From: Diprion similis
Lineage: Eukaryota > Arthropoda > Insecta > Hymenoptera > Diprionidae
Direction of reading: 5' to 3'
Length of the DNA stretch: 64,000 nucleotides
Assembly: GCF_021155765.1 (NCBI RefSeq)
Contig: NC_060107.1
Span: 15,238,501 to 15,302,500 of the forward strand
In this document: piece by piece, positions 38,201 to 48,480 of the stretch
Layout of the letters: each line of letters opens with the position of its first letter
Numbering within the stretch: position 1 is the stretch's first letter
Program-made: the position numbers and the translations under genes
Notes under the pieces: generated by a model
What the model saw: only the letters and a program-made list of their open reading frames with translations
The model's database searches: none
Told to the model about the DNA's origin: nothing

Positions 38201-39675
38201 AAAACTGTGCAAGTTGAAATTTCTAATTCGTATGAGAGATTCTATGAATTAGGGATTTGTGTCAATCTTTCAATTCCAAATATCCAGACACTAGTGTGAA
38301 TTTCTCCAACTTTGACGAGTGTGGAATTTGTAACGTTTACATGAAACCGAGTTAAAAATTTTCAGCTATGTGATGAATTGCAAAATATGGATTCGAAAAA
38401 AAACAGAGTAAACTAGTTCCGGTCATAACACATACAAAGCAATTTCAAAGTTGGAAAAATGTTGTTTTTGCCTTCAACATTACGAGACTCTGGTTATAAG
38501 TTATCACCAATAACTCACCCCATCATCATCCGTATTCCGCTTATTGATATTAGCAACTGCAGCAGTTGATTGTCGAAGCTTTTCTTCTAATAGTATGACT
38601 CTGTTTGCAGCTTCACGCTCAAGTTCCTCAACAGTACGTACCAGCATTGCATTTTGTTCGCCTAAATCTTTGACCCACTCTTCCATTATTTTCAACTTTG
38701 CCTGAAACGCACAGCATTTTATGTCATCAGAGAAGACATTGAAACGGATAAAGAATTGCTAAATAAAGTGGTTCACAAAGTGATAGACGAAATATAATGG
38801 AATAGTTTAAAGTAATCAGATTGATCAATTTCTATACTGCTAAATAATAATCATAATGTGTTGCTTTAAATTGCATTTATATGAATTACGACAGCAGATG
38901 ATTCATATAATTCAACATACAGTCTAAAAAAACTGCTGACTTAAATTAAACCAGTTACCAAACATTCGTGTAAACAAATAATCGTATCAATGTGTTTTGA
39001 ATTAAATTTACAAAAAGTATAGCAGCCGGCAACTAATATGGTTAGATTTTTTATCTAGAATAATTTTTGACTTAAAGGTAAACCGATTGCCAAGCATTTA
39101 CATAAACATTTCATCATATTGGTAACGTGTAGTTATAAATTGCATTCGTGTCAATTACAACAACAAATGACTCAAATGATTCAACTTTTCACCTACGATA
39201 ACTTCAAATTTGGAGTGAACTGATCGCTCAACATTTACACAAACATATTTAAATAAAATTTATGTGTTACTTTGAATAACATTTACACCGATCACAATAG
39301 CAGACGATTACTATAAATCAGTTATCGCACGATTAAAATATATCGATAGTGTGAATAAAGGTTGTAAATAAAGGGGAACACGAAAAGCATGATTGTAATG
39401 ACATGTGGACTAAGAAAAATAAAAAATACGCGGACCAGATGGAAAAATTTAATGTTGATAAAAGGGAGTAGAAATAAATAAGGCATGAATTGCTATTGAT
39501 TACTTACGTGATCCGAACCTCCGTCAGTACCTTCACTAATTTTCCCGATACGGTCTTCGTAAAGCTTTCGAAAATCATCAAGAATCCGTAAAGTACTAGT
39601 TTCGCCACACACGTCGCCTGTTTCCTCGTTGATACCCTGACAGCCCTTGGATGTCGGTTCGCCGGAATAATCCAT
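19758..39675 (-). CDS. Giant coiled-coil protein, yuri gagarin-like (long isoform)
   Basis: About 52 exons whose phases all agree, giving about 2169 residues. Exons: 39508-39675, 38519-38701, 37814-38010, 37398-37413, 36300-36382, 36137-36196, 35593-35776, 34799-35008, 34540-34722, 33344-33397, 33235-33276, 33025-33147, 32805-32900, 32545-32637, 32363-32437, 32188-32280, 31606-31731, 31497-31544, 31268-31405, 31088-31183, 30871-31002, 30656-30766, 30426-30521, 30122-30256, 29982-30047, 29706-29792, 29519-29611, 29344-29439, 29201-29257, 29034-29123, 28365-28511, 28127-28222, 27456-27506, 26673-26735, 26471-26566, 25359-25442, 25124-25261, 24800-24847, 24629-24726, 24072-24555, 23863-23991, 23138-23287, 22482-22727, 22322-22402, 22106-22243, 21833-22021, 21621-21758, 21446-21547, 21086-21232, 20691-20938, 20061-20262, 19758-19961. 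Almost all of it is heptad coiled coil. The N-terminus reads LRILDDFRKLYEDRIGKI and KIMEEWVKDLGEQNAMLV. A Trp-rich break, QLWLPWLQPEEV, lies near residue 225, and the C-terminal 120 residues are basic and non-coiled. From memory it resembles Drosophila yuri gagarin (sperm basal body, actin, gravitaxis); this is unverified. The weakest junction is the acceptor of the exon starting at 30256. Confidence 0.8.
20000..20035 (+). terminator. AATAAA cluster downstream of the unnamed gene
   Basis: Two plus-strand AATAAA hexamers lie close together about 490-510 nt past the stop of the 303-residue gene, within the last intron of the opposing coiled-coil gene. If used, the two transcripts would overlap tail to tail. 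Confidence 0.25.
25937..26210. repeat. Foldback (MITE-like) element in a coiled-coil gene intron
   Basis: A near-palindromic element of 274 bp. The left end reads ACAGTGTATCC and the right end is its reverse complement with one mismatch; the similarity continues inward through the blocks AAGTCGTTC/GAACGACTT, ATTTTATTGGCC/GGCCAATAAAAT and ACCAATTGCGACTGTCA/TGACAGTTGCGATTGGT. The arms are about 120 bp with few differences and a short unpaired centre. No ORF is present. It is non-autonomous and the responsible transposase is unknown. Confidence 0.8.
26243..26270. repeat. (AT)n microsatellite
   Basis: Fourteen uninterrupted AT dinucleotides, just right of the foldback element, followed by mixed AC/AT repeats. 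Confidence 0.9.
33580..33585 (-). terminator. Poly(A) signal of the short coiled-coil isoform
   Basis: AATAAA on the minus strand, 83 nt past the stop of the alternative terminal exon at 33668-34072. It supports an internal 3' end of the coiled-coil gene. Confidence 0.55.
33634..33662. repeat. AT-rich microsatellite
   Basis: Imperfect (TA)n run with ATGTAT interruptions, in the 3' UTR of the presumed short coiled-coil isoform. Confidence 0.7.
33668..34072 (-). CDS. Alternative terminal exon of the coiled-coil gene
   Basis: An open frame of 134 codons plus stop, beginning right after a TTTCTAG acceptor and in the phase (0) needed to follow the exon ending at 34540. It is not coiled coil: it is rich in Ser, Pro, Asn, Gln and Cys (FIPSAPLQFSPCCKNK, KLSPPCKDSNSRNNKQP) and ends EKTPSS. 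Joined to the first nine exons it gives a protein of about 562 residues, near 65 kDa. A poly(A) hexamer follows 83 nt after the stop. From memory, Drosophila yuri makes a medium isoform of about this size. Skipping this exon leads into the long form through the exon at 33344-33397, which accepts the same phase. Confidence 0.6.
   Translation of the reverse strand, partial: PSISSRFSCMQSSCDGNGIDATDPPYWECYHKFIPSAPLQFSPCCKNKVPSLHRRSNPENRLNGRESFEKSMVSQQQTQSDVVVNRNKYFQEVDHQIIKSSRKLSPPCKDSNSRNNKQPTGIQVHYVSEKTPSS
37224..37413 (-). CDS. Cys-rich alternative end, or 16-nt microexon with an open intron
   Basis: After a good acceptor (TTCTTTCAG) the frame stays open for 62 codons. It is strikingly rich in Cys and Pro: CTCGQVNSRT early, then ECPENRSFCDCPTIRPTVCF and CDTDNLP, ending at TAG. 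The acceptor phase (2) fits the exon ending at 37814. To reach the next coiled-coil exon (phase 0) the best donor is CAG-GTAAAT after only 16 nt (37398-37413). Two readings are therefore possible: a 16-nt microexon in the longer forms, and read-through of its donor to give a short isoform of about 245 residues with a Cys-rich tail. No AATAAA is seen close to the TAG. Confidence 0.45.
38850..39335. repeat. Degenerate tandem repeat, about 134-bp unit, four copies
   Basis: Four diverged copies begin near 38855, 38989, 39123 and 39261. Each carries a TGTGTT-like block, then ATTGCATTT-like and ACAGCAGATGA-like blocks, then a segment resembling TAAACCAGTTACCAAACATT. Spacing is 134-138 bp. It lies in intron 1 of the coiled-coil gene. 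No ORF is conserved. Confidence 0.65.
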
Positions 39676-40360
39676 CGCGAGGTCAAAGGATTATTTTTAT
39701 GATATTCACTCACGGCTCGGTCAAGTCATTTAATTTAAGGTTAATCAAACTCACAACCGACACGGATTATACTGAAAATATCGTCCATACACTAAAATCA
39801 ACACACTAACTCGCCATATTTGTTGACAAAGGCTGTATGCGCCATTGACTATCTAGGACTAGAGTATACCAACGATAGCGACGATATCCTCCTATGGCTA
39901 GATTTTCACTGGCAGCGACACGCTGCGACAACGAGAAACTTTCCGTGAGAATGTGTCTTGAATGTGTCCGCAAAGGCAGCTACATGCGCCCCCTTGAGTT
40001 GATAACGTAGTTTATCCTTTTATCTACTCTATCCATCATGTTTACTGGTGATGCTCTAAGACTTGACCTGATCAATCGTCTTTTTTAGAGATTACAAATT
40101 ACGAACATTGAATGAATATTCACACTTGTGTTAACTTGAAATAAAAACATATTTTTAATATTCACAGTATTGATACAGTTCTTCTATATACATAGTTTAT
40201 ACAAACACGTAATGTTGCAATGTTTTGTTGCAAACATTCAGTCGGAATGAAAATCATGACATTGGAATGAAATGTTTACACTGTTGACAATTTACCGAGC
40301 GTACTGTTTATCCAGTAACTTGAACACCTATTCGTTAACATCGTCGTTGATTTCGGCAGA

Positions 40361-40366
40361 TTTATT
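40361..40366 (-). terminator. Poly(A) signal of tube
   Basis: AATAAA on the minus strand, 31 nt past the stop of the Tube frame. It supports the protein ending here, with no further exons such as a kinase. Confidence 0.55.
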
Positions 40367-40396
40367 TCCAGATCTTGAATCGGTAAAACTGAATTG

Positions 40397-41913
40397 TCAA
40401 GAACTAACGTGACTTTGACCCCGCCCCAAGTCTGCTACTATTTGTGGCAATTCTGCTGTTACCAGTTCGTAATTTTCCGAGTTTCCGAGAGGGACGTTTG
40501 CACAAATCGGTAGGTTGTCATCAGTGTAATTGTCAGACGTATTCGTAGCAATAGTGTCAGAATTTGACGACGACGAATCCGATGATGTCGAAGAAGTTGA
40601 AACATTAGCGGTTTCTCTGAATGCTCGAAGTTTGACTGGCAATTCGGATTGATTCGACGATTGTTGTTTACCAATTCTGACGACAACTTGTGGCAATTCG
40701 CTTGTATCTAATTCGCTGTAAGTGTCTTGAAAGGCCTCACCAATCTTCGCCACAACTGCCGGCAATTCGATAGACTTCAATTCAAGCTGATCATAATCAT
40801 TGCCAATGGAAAACTCATTTGTGACATCATATGATGATCCAACACCGTTATTTTGTGCACGAAAATCTTCTTGTTCATTTTTGGCAGAGCTGTGTTCTTG
40901 AACCACTTTTTGGAGCCTAGACAGAGAACTATTTCCGCGATTATGAACGCTGTTGCTACTGAATTGTATCAAATTGGAATTGAAATTCTGATTCAGATTT
41001 TGATGGGTATTTGTAGACTCTGTACCGCTTCCACTGAATTGTATACAATCAAAATTGTCTCGGTTAATTACTTGTTCGTTGAGACTTAAATCGGAAGTTC
41101 GTCTAACCAAGACTTTTGATTCCGTTAAACTTTGATCCGAAAATTCATTTGGATAACTAAAACCATTCAAGATTACATCCAAAGTTTCTGGCGAATACGG
41201 AATTTGACAAGTCCGATTTTCATCATGCTCTGAAGCAATCTCATTCAACACTTCAATTTCTTCATCAGAAATGATCACTGGAGCGGCTGGACCACTCGAT
41301 GGTCTTTGCGGAGGTTGGCCTGAAAATGATGAACCACATTGCATTAATTACCAAGTTTGTCCCTTTGATTTCTTATCTGGTTTTAGTCAATACATTTGAC
41401 ATCATTTGTAAAATATTTATACAACAAAGTTTGTAAGAATTATCGAAAATCAGGTCACTGTGTATAAATTCATCATAAAGTTGTACATTTAAAACTTTCT
41501 TACCATGTAGCAAATCAACTGCAATATAATCTGCAGCTTTGAACAATTGAGCCTTGACGAGAAGATTCAAGGTGGACTGCAAAGTTGGCCTCTGTTTTCC
41601 CATTGTACTCCATTCTTCTAAAAATATTTCTGCCGCTGCTTTTCGTTGTTGCCGACTGGCTTGTTCAATGAGTCTGAGGATCGTAATAAAAATAATAAAA
41701 ATTCTGATTATTGTAACTGGTAATATTTGGATTTTATATTCAATATATGCGAACTCACTCAAAGTGTTCGGTATTGAATTTGGAGACATTTTCATTTCCT
41801 TCCTTGGGCACGATTGCCATCAACGTTTTCCATGAATCAGAGGCAGTTAATATTCTAGCAAGCTTATACAGTTCTCCAGGCCTCAATTTACGTATCTCAG
41901 TATTGGCATCCAT
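40397..41913 (-). CDS. tube: Tube, Toll-pathway death-domain adaptor
   Basis: Three exons, 41759-41913, 41504-41673 and 40397-41319, giving 415 residues (462 in Drosophila). The N-terminal death domain (about residues 5-105) starts with NTEIRKLRPGELYKLARIL, has SWKTLMAIVPKEG, and ends with LQSTLNLLVKAQLFKAADYI, matching Tube and IRAK4 rather than Pelle. The rest is low complexity (Ser, Asn, Gln) with three copies of a short motif: ELPAVVAKIG (293-302), ELPQVVVRIG (316-325) and ELPQIVADLG (398-407). These correspond to the C-terminal Tube repeats described in the fly protein. No kinase domain follows; a poly(A) hexamer lies just after the stop. Tube links MyD88 to Pelle at the membrane to release Dorsal/Dif-type NF-kB factors, in dorsal-ventral patterning and immunity. 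Confidence 0.88.
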
Positions 41914-43173
41914 ATCTACGTTTGCGTGGGTAATATCGATTTAAGAGTACTGATCTCCACATAAATTGTATTTTCGTTTAAAAACTTTTCAAGTGAATAT
42001 ATCGAAACACATGAATCGAGATTCGAACGGTTTATTTGTATAATAACACACGGACGATGCGTGAGCTCGCCTATTTCGGTATGTATGTATGTACGTATGC
42101 ACTGCATGAGTGTAATAGTTCAGGAATGGCGTCGGATTGGCGTCACCCACGGACAAGACCGTGCTCCGACCGCAACTAGATTCTGATCATTCTGATATAG
42201 CAGGCTGTCCTCCTAACGGCCCCAGCCACTACGTGGCGCTAGTAGTCACCTGCTCGCAATGCCGGGTTCCTATTGGTTATGGGAAATATGGTGGGCAGAG
42301 AGAAAGTGACCCCACTCGGCGCTGCTGAGCTGCTCAAATAAAGCCAGGTGCCGCTGAAATTTCCGAAAATAATAGTTCTAAATCTTGCCAACGGCCACGG
42401 CGGCGCTGGCGTAGAATATTCTCGAATTTGTAATTTGAAGCTGGGGTACCATTAATATGAGTTTAGCCGACAAACCGTCAAACTAATCTAATTTAATTAA
42501 TGGAATCATTTGCAGTTCGTCTGTAGATGATTGTAGTGCAGTTAGAATTGTTTGATGGTGAACTGATCTTTAAAAAAAATAATAAAAAATTCTGCATGTA
42601 TCTAGCCGATAATCTTGTGAAAAATGCAATATTTTTAATTAATTTTTTCATATTAGGATTCGACCTCAAGCCAACATTCGACCAGTCAGTAATGTTCATC
42701 GATGCATGCACTGTGGCTAACTTTATTTTTTCAACTTTTGTTTCTTTTCTACTCGTATTTTAGGTGCCTAGGCCGGTGAAACAGTGCACGGGAGAAATGG
42801 GAGAAACCATGACGACAGCCTCTCGGCGCTGTCATCCATATAACCTCTAAGATCGCGAGGGCACGAATAACCTCTTTCACAAAGTGCATAAGCCGTCATT
42901 TTAAGTATAAATATTTAATTTTGTCATATTTGATTATGCCACAGTGCATGCATCGATGAACATTACTGTACATACATTTATTGGCACGTCCTCTGAAGGG
43001 GAATAGCCATAAAGGAAGAACAAAGAGAAGGAGAAGAACAGGAAAGAAGCAACACAGTAGCAGTTAGACAGTCATTCATGTCTTACAAGTAAAACATATA
43101 TAGAGTGTATCGAACAAAAAACTCATCATTTCGTCTGTAAAATAAAAACATAGATTTCGATTGAATACAAATC
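41914..43173. other. Upstream region of tube
   Basis: Contains the tube promoter and 5' UTR. I see open frames on both strands (42137-42328, 42493-42763) without family resemblance or splice support. No gene is called. Confidence 0.45.
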
Positions 43174-43680
43174 TTATTCCAAACCCTCGTGGTCCATCAC
43201 AGGTGTAACTGTGAAAATTTTCCCAATTTTGATGAGTGATAACCGATCTGTAGAAATTTTTTCAAAATCTTCAAAAAGTAAAACGCCGCTTCTCTTTTTG
43301 CCAAAATAAGGCATCAATTGCCCAAGTTTCATAAATATTGCCTGAGCGGTATAGGAGTTTTGGCTCACTGCGTTTTCGAGGTGTATGTATGTACAGACTG
43401 CGTACTGAAATTCATGAAACTTCGGATCCATATCGATTGATTTTTTCCTTAGAGCATATGCTCTAAGATTTTTACCGATTCAATCGAGTCATGTTCGAAT
43501 ATTTTCAGTTTCGTGGCCATCGCTAAGTCCATGGCCTGTGGTGATGTAAATGGCGCACTGCACCGGATACAACGGATTTACACGCATTTTTAAATCCGGT
43601 ATTACGCCGTCGGCTATAGGAAAACCGGTATAACAGCCGCCGAGTAAACCTAAGGTGTAAAAGTAACCATTGTTTCTCAT
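43174..43680 (-). pseudogene. ORF pair in one frame, split by two TGA codons
   Basis: The upstream ORF (ATG at 43680) encodes 63 residues beginning MRNNGYFYTLGLLGGCYTGF and including RVNPLYPVQCAIYITTGHG. After TGA, two codons and a second TGA, the same frame stays open for about 102 codons to a TAA at 43174 (DPKFHEFQYAVCTYIHLENA, SGVLLFEDFEKISTDRLSL). I do not recognise the protein. It could be a gene broken by nonsense mutations, two ORFs of one transcript, or a chance pair. The second part has an ATG at 43431 preceded by an in-frame basic stretch. A palindrome AGAGCATATGCTCT sits between the two parts. Confidence 0.35.
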
Positions 43681-45719
43681 TTATATCCAGCATCAATGAA
43701 TTCTATGCCTAGGTACTGAAATGCAGTATAAAAATGGCATCCCTCTGTCTCTGCCTTTGACAAAATTTTGAATTGAGTAATTCGATTAGCGGCGTACGGC
43801 AGTTTCGTGGCAAATCTGTTGTCCGAGCTAATCAAAACACAGAGATAGACGATTGTATTGAAAATTTCTAGGGGTTTTAGCGGGAGGGAGTTCGAGTTCG
43901 TATTCTTTGCTTTGTCGTTCGTGGCTGAATCCTAGAAATCATGCGATTATTCTAGCCACACTCGGATTGGAGGATTTTTGCGAACTGCGGATGTTATAAA
44001 TAGTTAATTATGTTCGTAAATCCAAGATTTACCGAGCTGAACTGCGTGTTTGTGTTGCGTCTATGTATGAGATAATTTACATGCCGCGTGCCGCTCCTGA
44101 AATTCGCCATAGTGTAAGAAGTTATGAAGTTCGCATAATTCGGGGTGTATGTTACAGTTTTACTAAGAGGTGTAACTGATTGTCGTTGGATAACTTTAGG
44201 TGAGTGCCGAATATTTTCAGATGTTATTACCTAAATTTTAAAAATTTTCTGGATTAATGTTACGTTTGTGTTTAAATTCTAAATATCGCTCGTTATCAAC
44301 TTCGCAGATACGTTATCCCGTAACTATTTCGGTTGATTGCGCAAACAAATTAGGATGATTCCGCGACAACACTTGACGATTATTTTTTTTTATTGTTAAT
44401 TTAATATATTCTTTCGCTTCACTTTGTTGCACTTGTTTCCATTAATAGCCCAAGATCGCGGCATAACCTCTTTATACTTTATCCTCGGTTTTTCAATCTT
44501 TTGCGTAAAATTGACCTTGGAGTTAAACCGATTACTCGTAATTCTCTTCAAATATCGAAGTACAGGTATCTCAAACGTAAAAAAGGGCTTTCCAGCCCGA
44601 CTCTCCACGCAATTCTGAACAAAAACTCTCCAATAAATTTTCATTTCATGTAAAAATCAAAAAACGGCACGGATTTTACAAAATCACAATAGTAAATTCG
44701 TAGAATTCATGCCATTTCTTATTTTTGCGTGAAATGAAAATTAATTGGAGTGTTTCTGTTCAGAATTTCCTATAAAATTCTTTCAATTCAGGCCAAGCAA
44801 CATTGACTTAATTTATTTCAAATCACTGGCAAAAGTCATTTAAATTCACTTGAACTTTAATGACTTTCCAAAGTCTTGAATTTGGGATGCCCTTGAATTG
44901 GAGTTAATTCACAGTCATTAGAATTAAATTACAGTCTTCGTTTGGATGATGCAATTCCTGATATGCTTACATTGTCCTTAAAAGACTTAGATTATAGACA
45001 ATGAACAGGATTTTGCACGAGATTAAAGTTTGTAACTTATCAAGTGATAATATAGATTGGCAAAGAATAATTGAGATGAGCATAAATCTTGTTATTTACG
45101 CCAAAGTAACACATTAATTTCACATTAATAGTTTCTTGTGCTGTAGGCTACGAAGTTCAACCTCATGATTTCACCACATTCATTAAATAGCAATTCGCAA
45201 TTTAATATTTAACTTTTCCATTGACATGGCTGTTATGCATAAAATGAAAGAGATGTTAATGCTTAAAATATTAGCATGCATCATCAAGTATTTAATATTG
45301 GTTCAACCAATTCAATATTCCTTAACGGTCCTTTTGCTGTTTGTTTAGATATGAAGCACAATTGGAAATGGAATATCTACTATGAGCTAGGAGTAAGTAC
45401 TATTCGAATGTCTTTTTTACTCGAAAGGTATCAATAAATTACCTGTTTACGAAAATGAAGCTGTATTCAATGTATATACCAATTACCTTGTTTATCTTAC
45501 AATTCACAGAGATCATTTTACATTTCAATTTAATACTGGATTTCTAAAAACGATAGTAAATGTAATGAAACACTGTAAAGGCATTAGAATCTACTTCATT
45601 CTATGCTCATCAGCCACTATTAATTAATAATCACAATTACAAATGCAGAATGGTGATTTTCTTTGGGAGATATAAAAACTGTCACTAACATTTTTCTTTG
45701 TACATTCTAGAAACTTTGA
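43681..45719. other. 5' region of the mitochondrial carrier gene
   Basis: Holds the promoter and probably a non-coding first exon of the carrier gene. A plausible 5' UTR exon lies near 45349-45390, between a TTTGTTTAG acceptor-like site and a GTAAGT donor. No other gene is supported; a weak minus-strand ORF at 44396-44644 overlaps a foldback element. Confidence 0.35.
44611..44768. repeat. Small foldback element
   Basis: Arms of about 47 bp at 44611-44657 and 44721-44768 are reverse complements with only a few mismatches (for example TTCTGAACA/TGTTCAGAA and TTTTCATTTCA/TGAAATGAAAA). The loop is about 63 bp. It is MITE-like and has no ORF. Confidence 0.7.
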
Positions 45720-48480
45720 ATGGGTATGGGCGCAAGGGACTGGAAGGATTGGAGACCTTTCGTATATGGGGGATTAGCATCAATTGTTGCAGAATTTGGT
45801 CAGTAGGCATAAAGTAACAGATCGGGGCTTTGGATGAAAGGAACTTCTGGTTCACGTGGAAAAAATCAAATTATTTTTTTAGGCACATTTCCATTGGATA
45901 CAACAAAGACTCGTCTTCAGGTACAGGGACAAAAACTGGACCACAATCATGCCTCTTTAAGATACTCTGGCATGACAGATGCATTGGTGCAAATCTCAAG
46001 ACAGGAAGGATACAGAGCTTTATATTCTGGGTTAGCTGGTTTTTGTTTACGATATTGTGATCAAACATGTGATATACTGCAGTCAGCTCAAAAAAGGAGT
46101 CAAATAAAGGTTTAAAAGAATATCTATTGTGCAGGAAAAAATTTTGATGTACTGAATTTTAATACTTAATTATATTAACAACATTAGAGAAGAAATCACG
46201 TTATTCTATAATCCGCTCAGACACCAGAAATTCCATACTGCTTGTCTAAACCTGATGACAAATGAACCGTTTTATTCGATAATAAATGACGTGTACACAA
46301 ATGAAACAATATCCGTACTGTGCGATAAAAACAAGTAAAAACAATGAAAATGTTCAAAATGCTTCAACTCTAGTGTTTTTAATCTGGTCTAAGTGTTTTC
46401 GAACTCGTTCTGCGAACGATCTCAAAAATATTTAAGAATTCTGAAATTCTAGTGTAGTTATAACGTGAAATTGTAATTGTTAACAAACTCCTGCTGTATT
46501 ATACTTACACAAATCGATGTTTACGCACTCTAGAGTTAACTGTACGTTAATTTTTATTCAGGCAATCTGTAGGGATTTCTATAGCGACCCAAGTGAGCCA
46601 GAAAATATTAGAATCGAATAAAAAATACCAGAGTGTAATAATTTTTAACGTTCTAATTGCAAAACCTCTGTTCAGATTTTTGACATTTTCTTATCGCGAA
46701 TTAATTTCAATTACATAATACGAATGTTGCTTCATTTGTTTTTACCACCATCGGTATAAATAACGCTACTGGAAATTTGTTGAATGTGTTATTTTTTCTC
46801 TTTTCACAACTTTGATTCAGACAGTACAGTCCAATCCTTCAACCTTTGTTTTGACATATTTCTGAGCTGACTATAGTGCCACAAATCCTTCACGCAATTT
46901 CTATAACGGATCGATTAACATGTGCCTTTATCTAATTTTTCACTATCAGGATCAGCTCTGCTGTTCTGAGACAAGCCACATACGGTACAATTAAATTTGG
47001 GACTTATTACTCGCTTAAAAGAGCAGCAACAGATAAATGGGGGGCTGATGACCTAGTCCTGATAAATATAGTTTGTGCAGCAGTAGCGGGTGCCTTTTCA
47101 AGCGCAATTGCCAACCCAACAGACGTGGTAAAAGTTCGTATGCAAGTCAGAGGCGTTGAAGCAAATGTGTCCTTGTTCAGTTGCTTTCAAGATGTTTACC
47201 ACAATGAAGGTGTTCGTGGCTTGTGGAAGGTAAAATTGCCATAAATTAAGATTAATCTGCCGCTGTCACTCTGAAGCAGGAGTTGTTTATATTAAAACTT
47301 TCGAATTAACAGTGTACTTAAAATACAGAGGTTTTACTTTTTGCGCAGGGAGTCGGACCAACCGCTCAACGAGCGGCAATCATTGCAGCTGTGGAATTGC
47401 CGATATACGACTACAGTAAACAGAAGTTATTGAACACGCTTGGAGATAGCGTGGCAAATCACTTTGTGTGAGTAATGAAGGATGTTTAATATCATGTAAA
47501 AATCGGAACCAGGCTATTGGCAAGTTGAACATTTTTTTGGGATGCACTCATCTCAAGGTCATTTGCCATTAGCAGACAACCAGCGCAATTTATATTGAAT
47601 GTGTTAAAAAATTTGCTTGCAGGTCAAGTTTTATTGCCAGTATGGGCAGTGCGGTAGCTTCAACTCCAATTGATGTTGTGCGAGTATGTACATAAAGTTT
47701 TCAATAACACTCATGGACAAAGGGTTGACCATCCTTGAAACCTGGTGTACTACTCAAGGAATGTCATGAAATATATGAAATCACATGAAATTATTTAAAT
47801 TGTAATGTGAAAGCTTTTGAAATCTGGGGTATACACCAACTAATGAGTGGTTAACCCCTTGCTTGTGGACTTTTTTTTGAACAGATTATAACTGTATAGA
47901 ATCTCTCATCAATTAGATCATCTAATCAAATGATTGATAGTTGAAATTTGATCGTCTGATTTAAGATCCTAGTTATACAATGTTATGTAAAATTACTCTG
48001 GTACCCAAATTTTGCGCTTTCAAAATGAAAAAAATTTTAATTTGAAAGCACTCGAATCAGCTGACCGTATCAAACTCTAATATGTTTTAGCATTCTAGAA
48101 GTATGAATATGACGAAGTTCACCCATGGCATTTCAAAATATTATTTTTATTAGGTAACTCGAATAAAATACCTGTTTCTTATTTCAGACGCGCTTAATGA
48201 ATCAAAGAAGGGTTCGTTTGGCTTGTGGCGGTCTTTCAGCCAGTATTTACTCGGGTAGCATGGACTGCTTTGTTCAGGTATGATGATAAATGCATGCAAG
48301 TTATTAATGCTTAAAAATAAATTAATTCAATTAAACTAAATGATTGATGCTATGAAATTTCAGACTGTGAAGAACGAAGGTTTCTTTGCCTTGTACAAAG
48401 GTTTTATTCCAACCTGGTTCAGGATGGGTCCTTGGAATATAATCTTTTTCATAACATATGAACAGTTGAAACGTTATTGA
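45720..48480 (+). CDS. Bmcp: Mitochondrial carrier, BMCP1/UCP5 type
   Basis: Seven exons: 45720-45798, 45883-46030, 46950-47229, 47349-47467, 47623-47683, 48188-48277 and 48364-48480, giving 297 residues. All three SLC25 signature motifs are present: [20 protein letters not shown] and PIDVVRTRLM, each followed by a GxxxLYKG-like half (ALYSG, GLWKG, ALYKG). The N-terminus [20 protein letters not shown] and the tail [20 protein letters not shown] place it with SLC25A14/SLC25A30 and fly Bmcp rather than UCP4. Six membrane helices are expected in the mitochondrial inner membrane. It is thought to move small anions or affect proton leak and redox balance; the substrate is not settled. After exon 2 the usual WPAVLRQ is SSAVLRQ. 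A 0.9 kb intron 2 carries a dispersed repeat near 46790. AATAAA at about 49061 could be the poly(A) signal. Confidence 0.93.
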
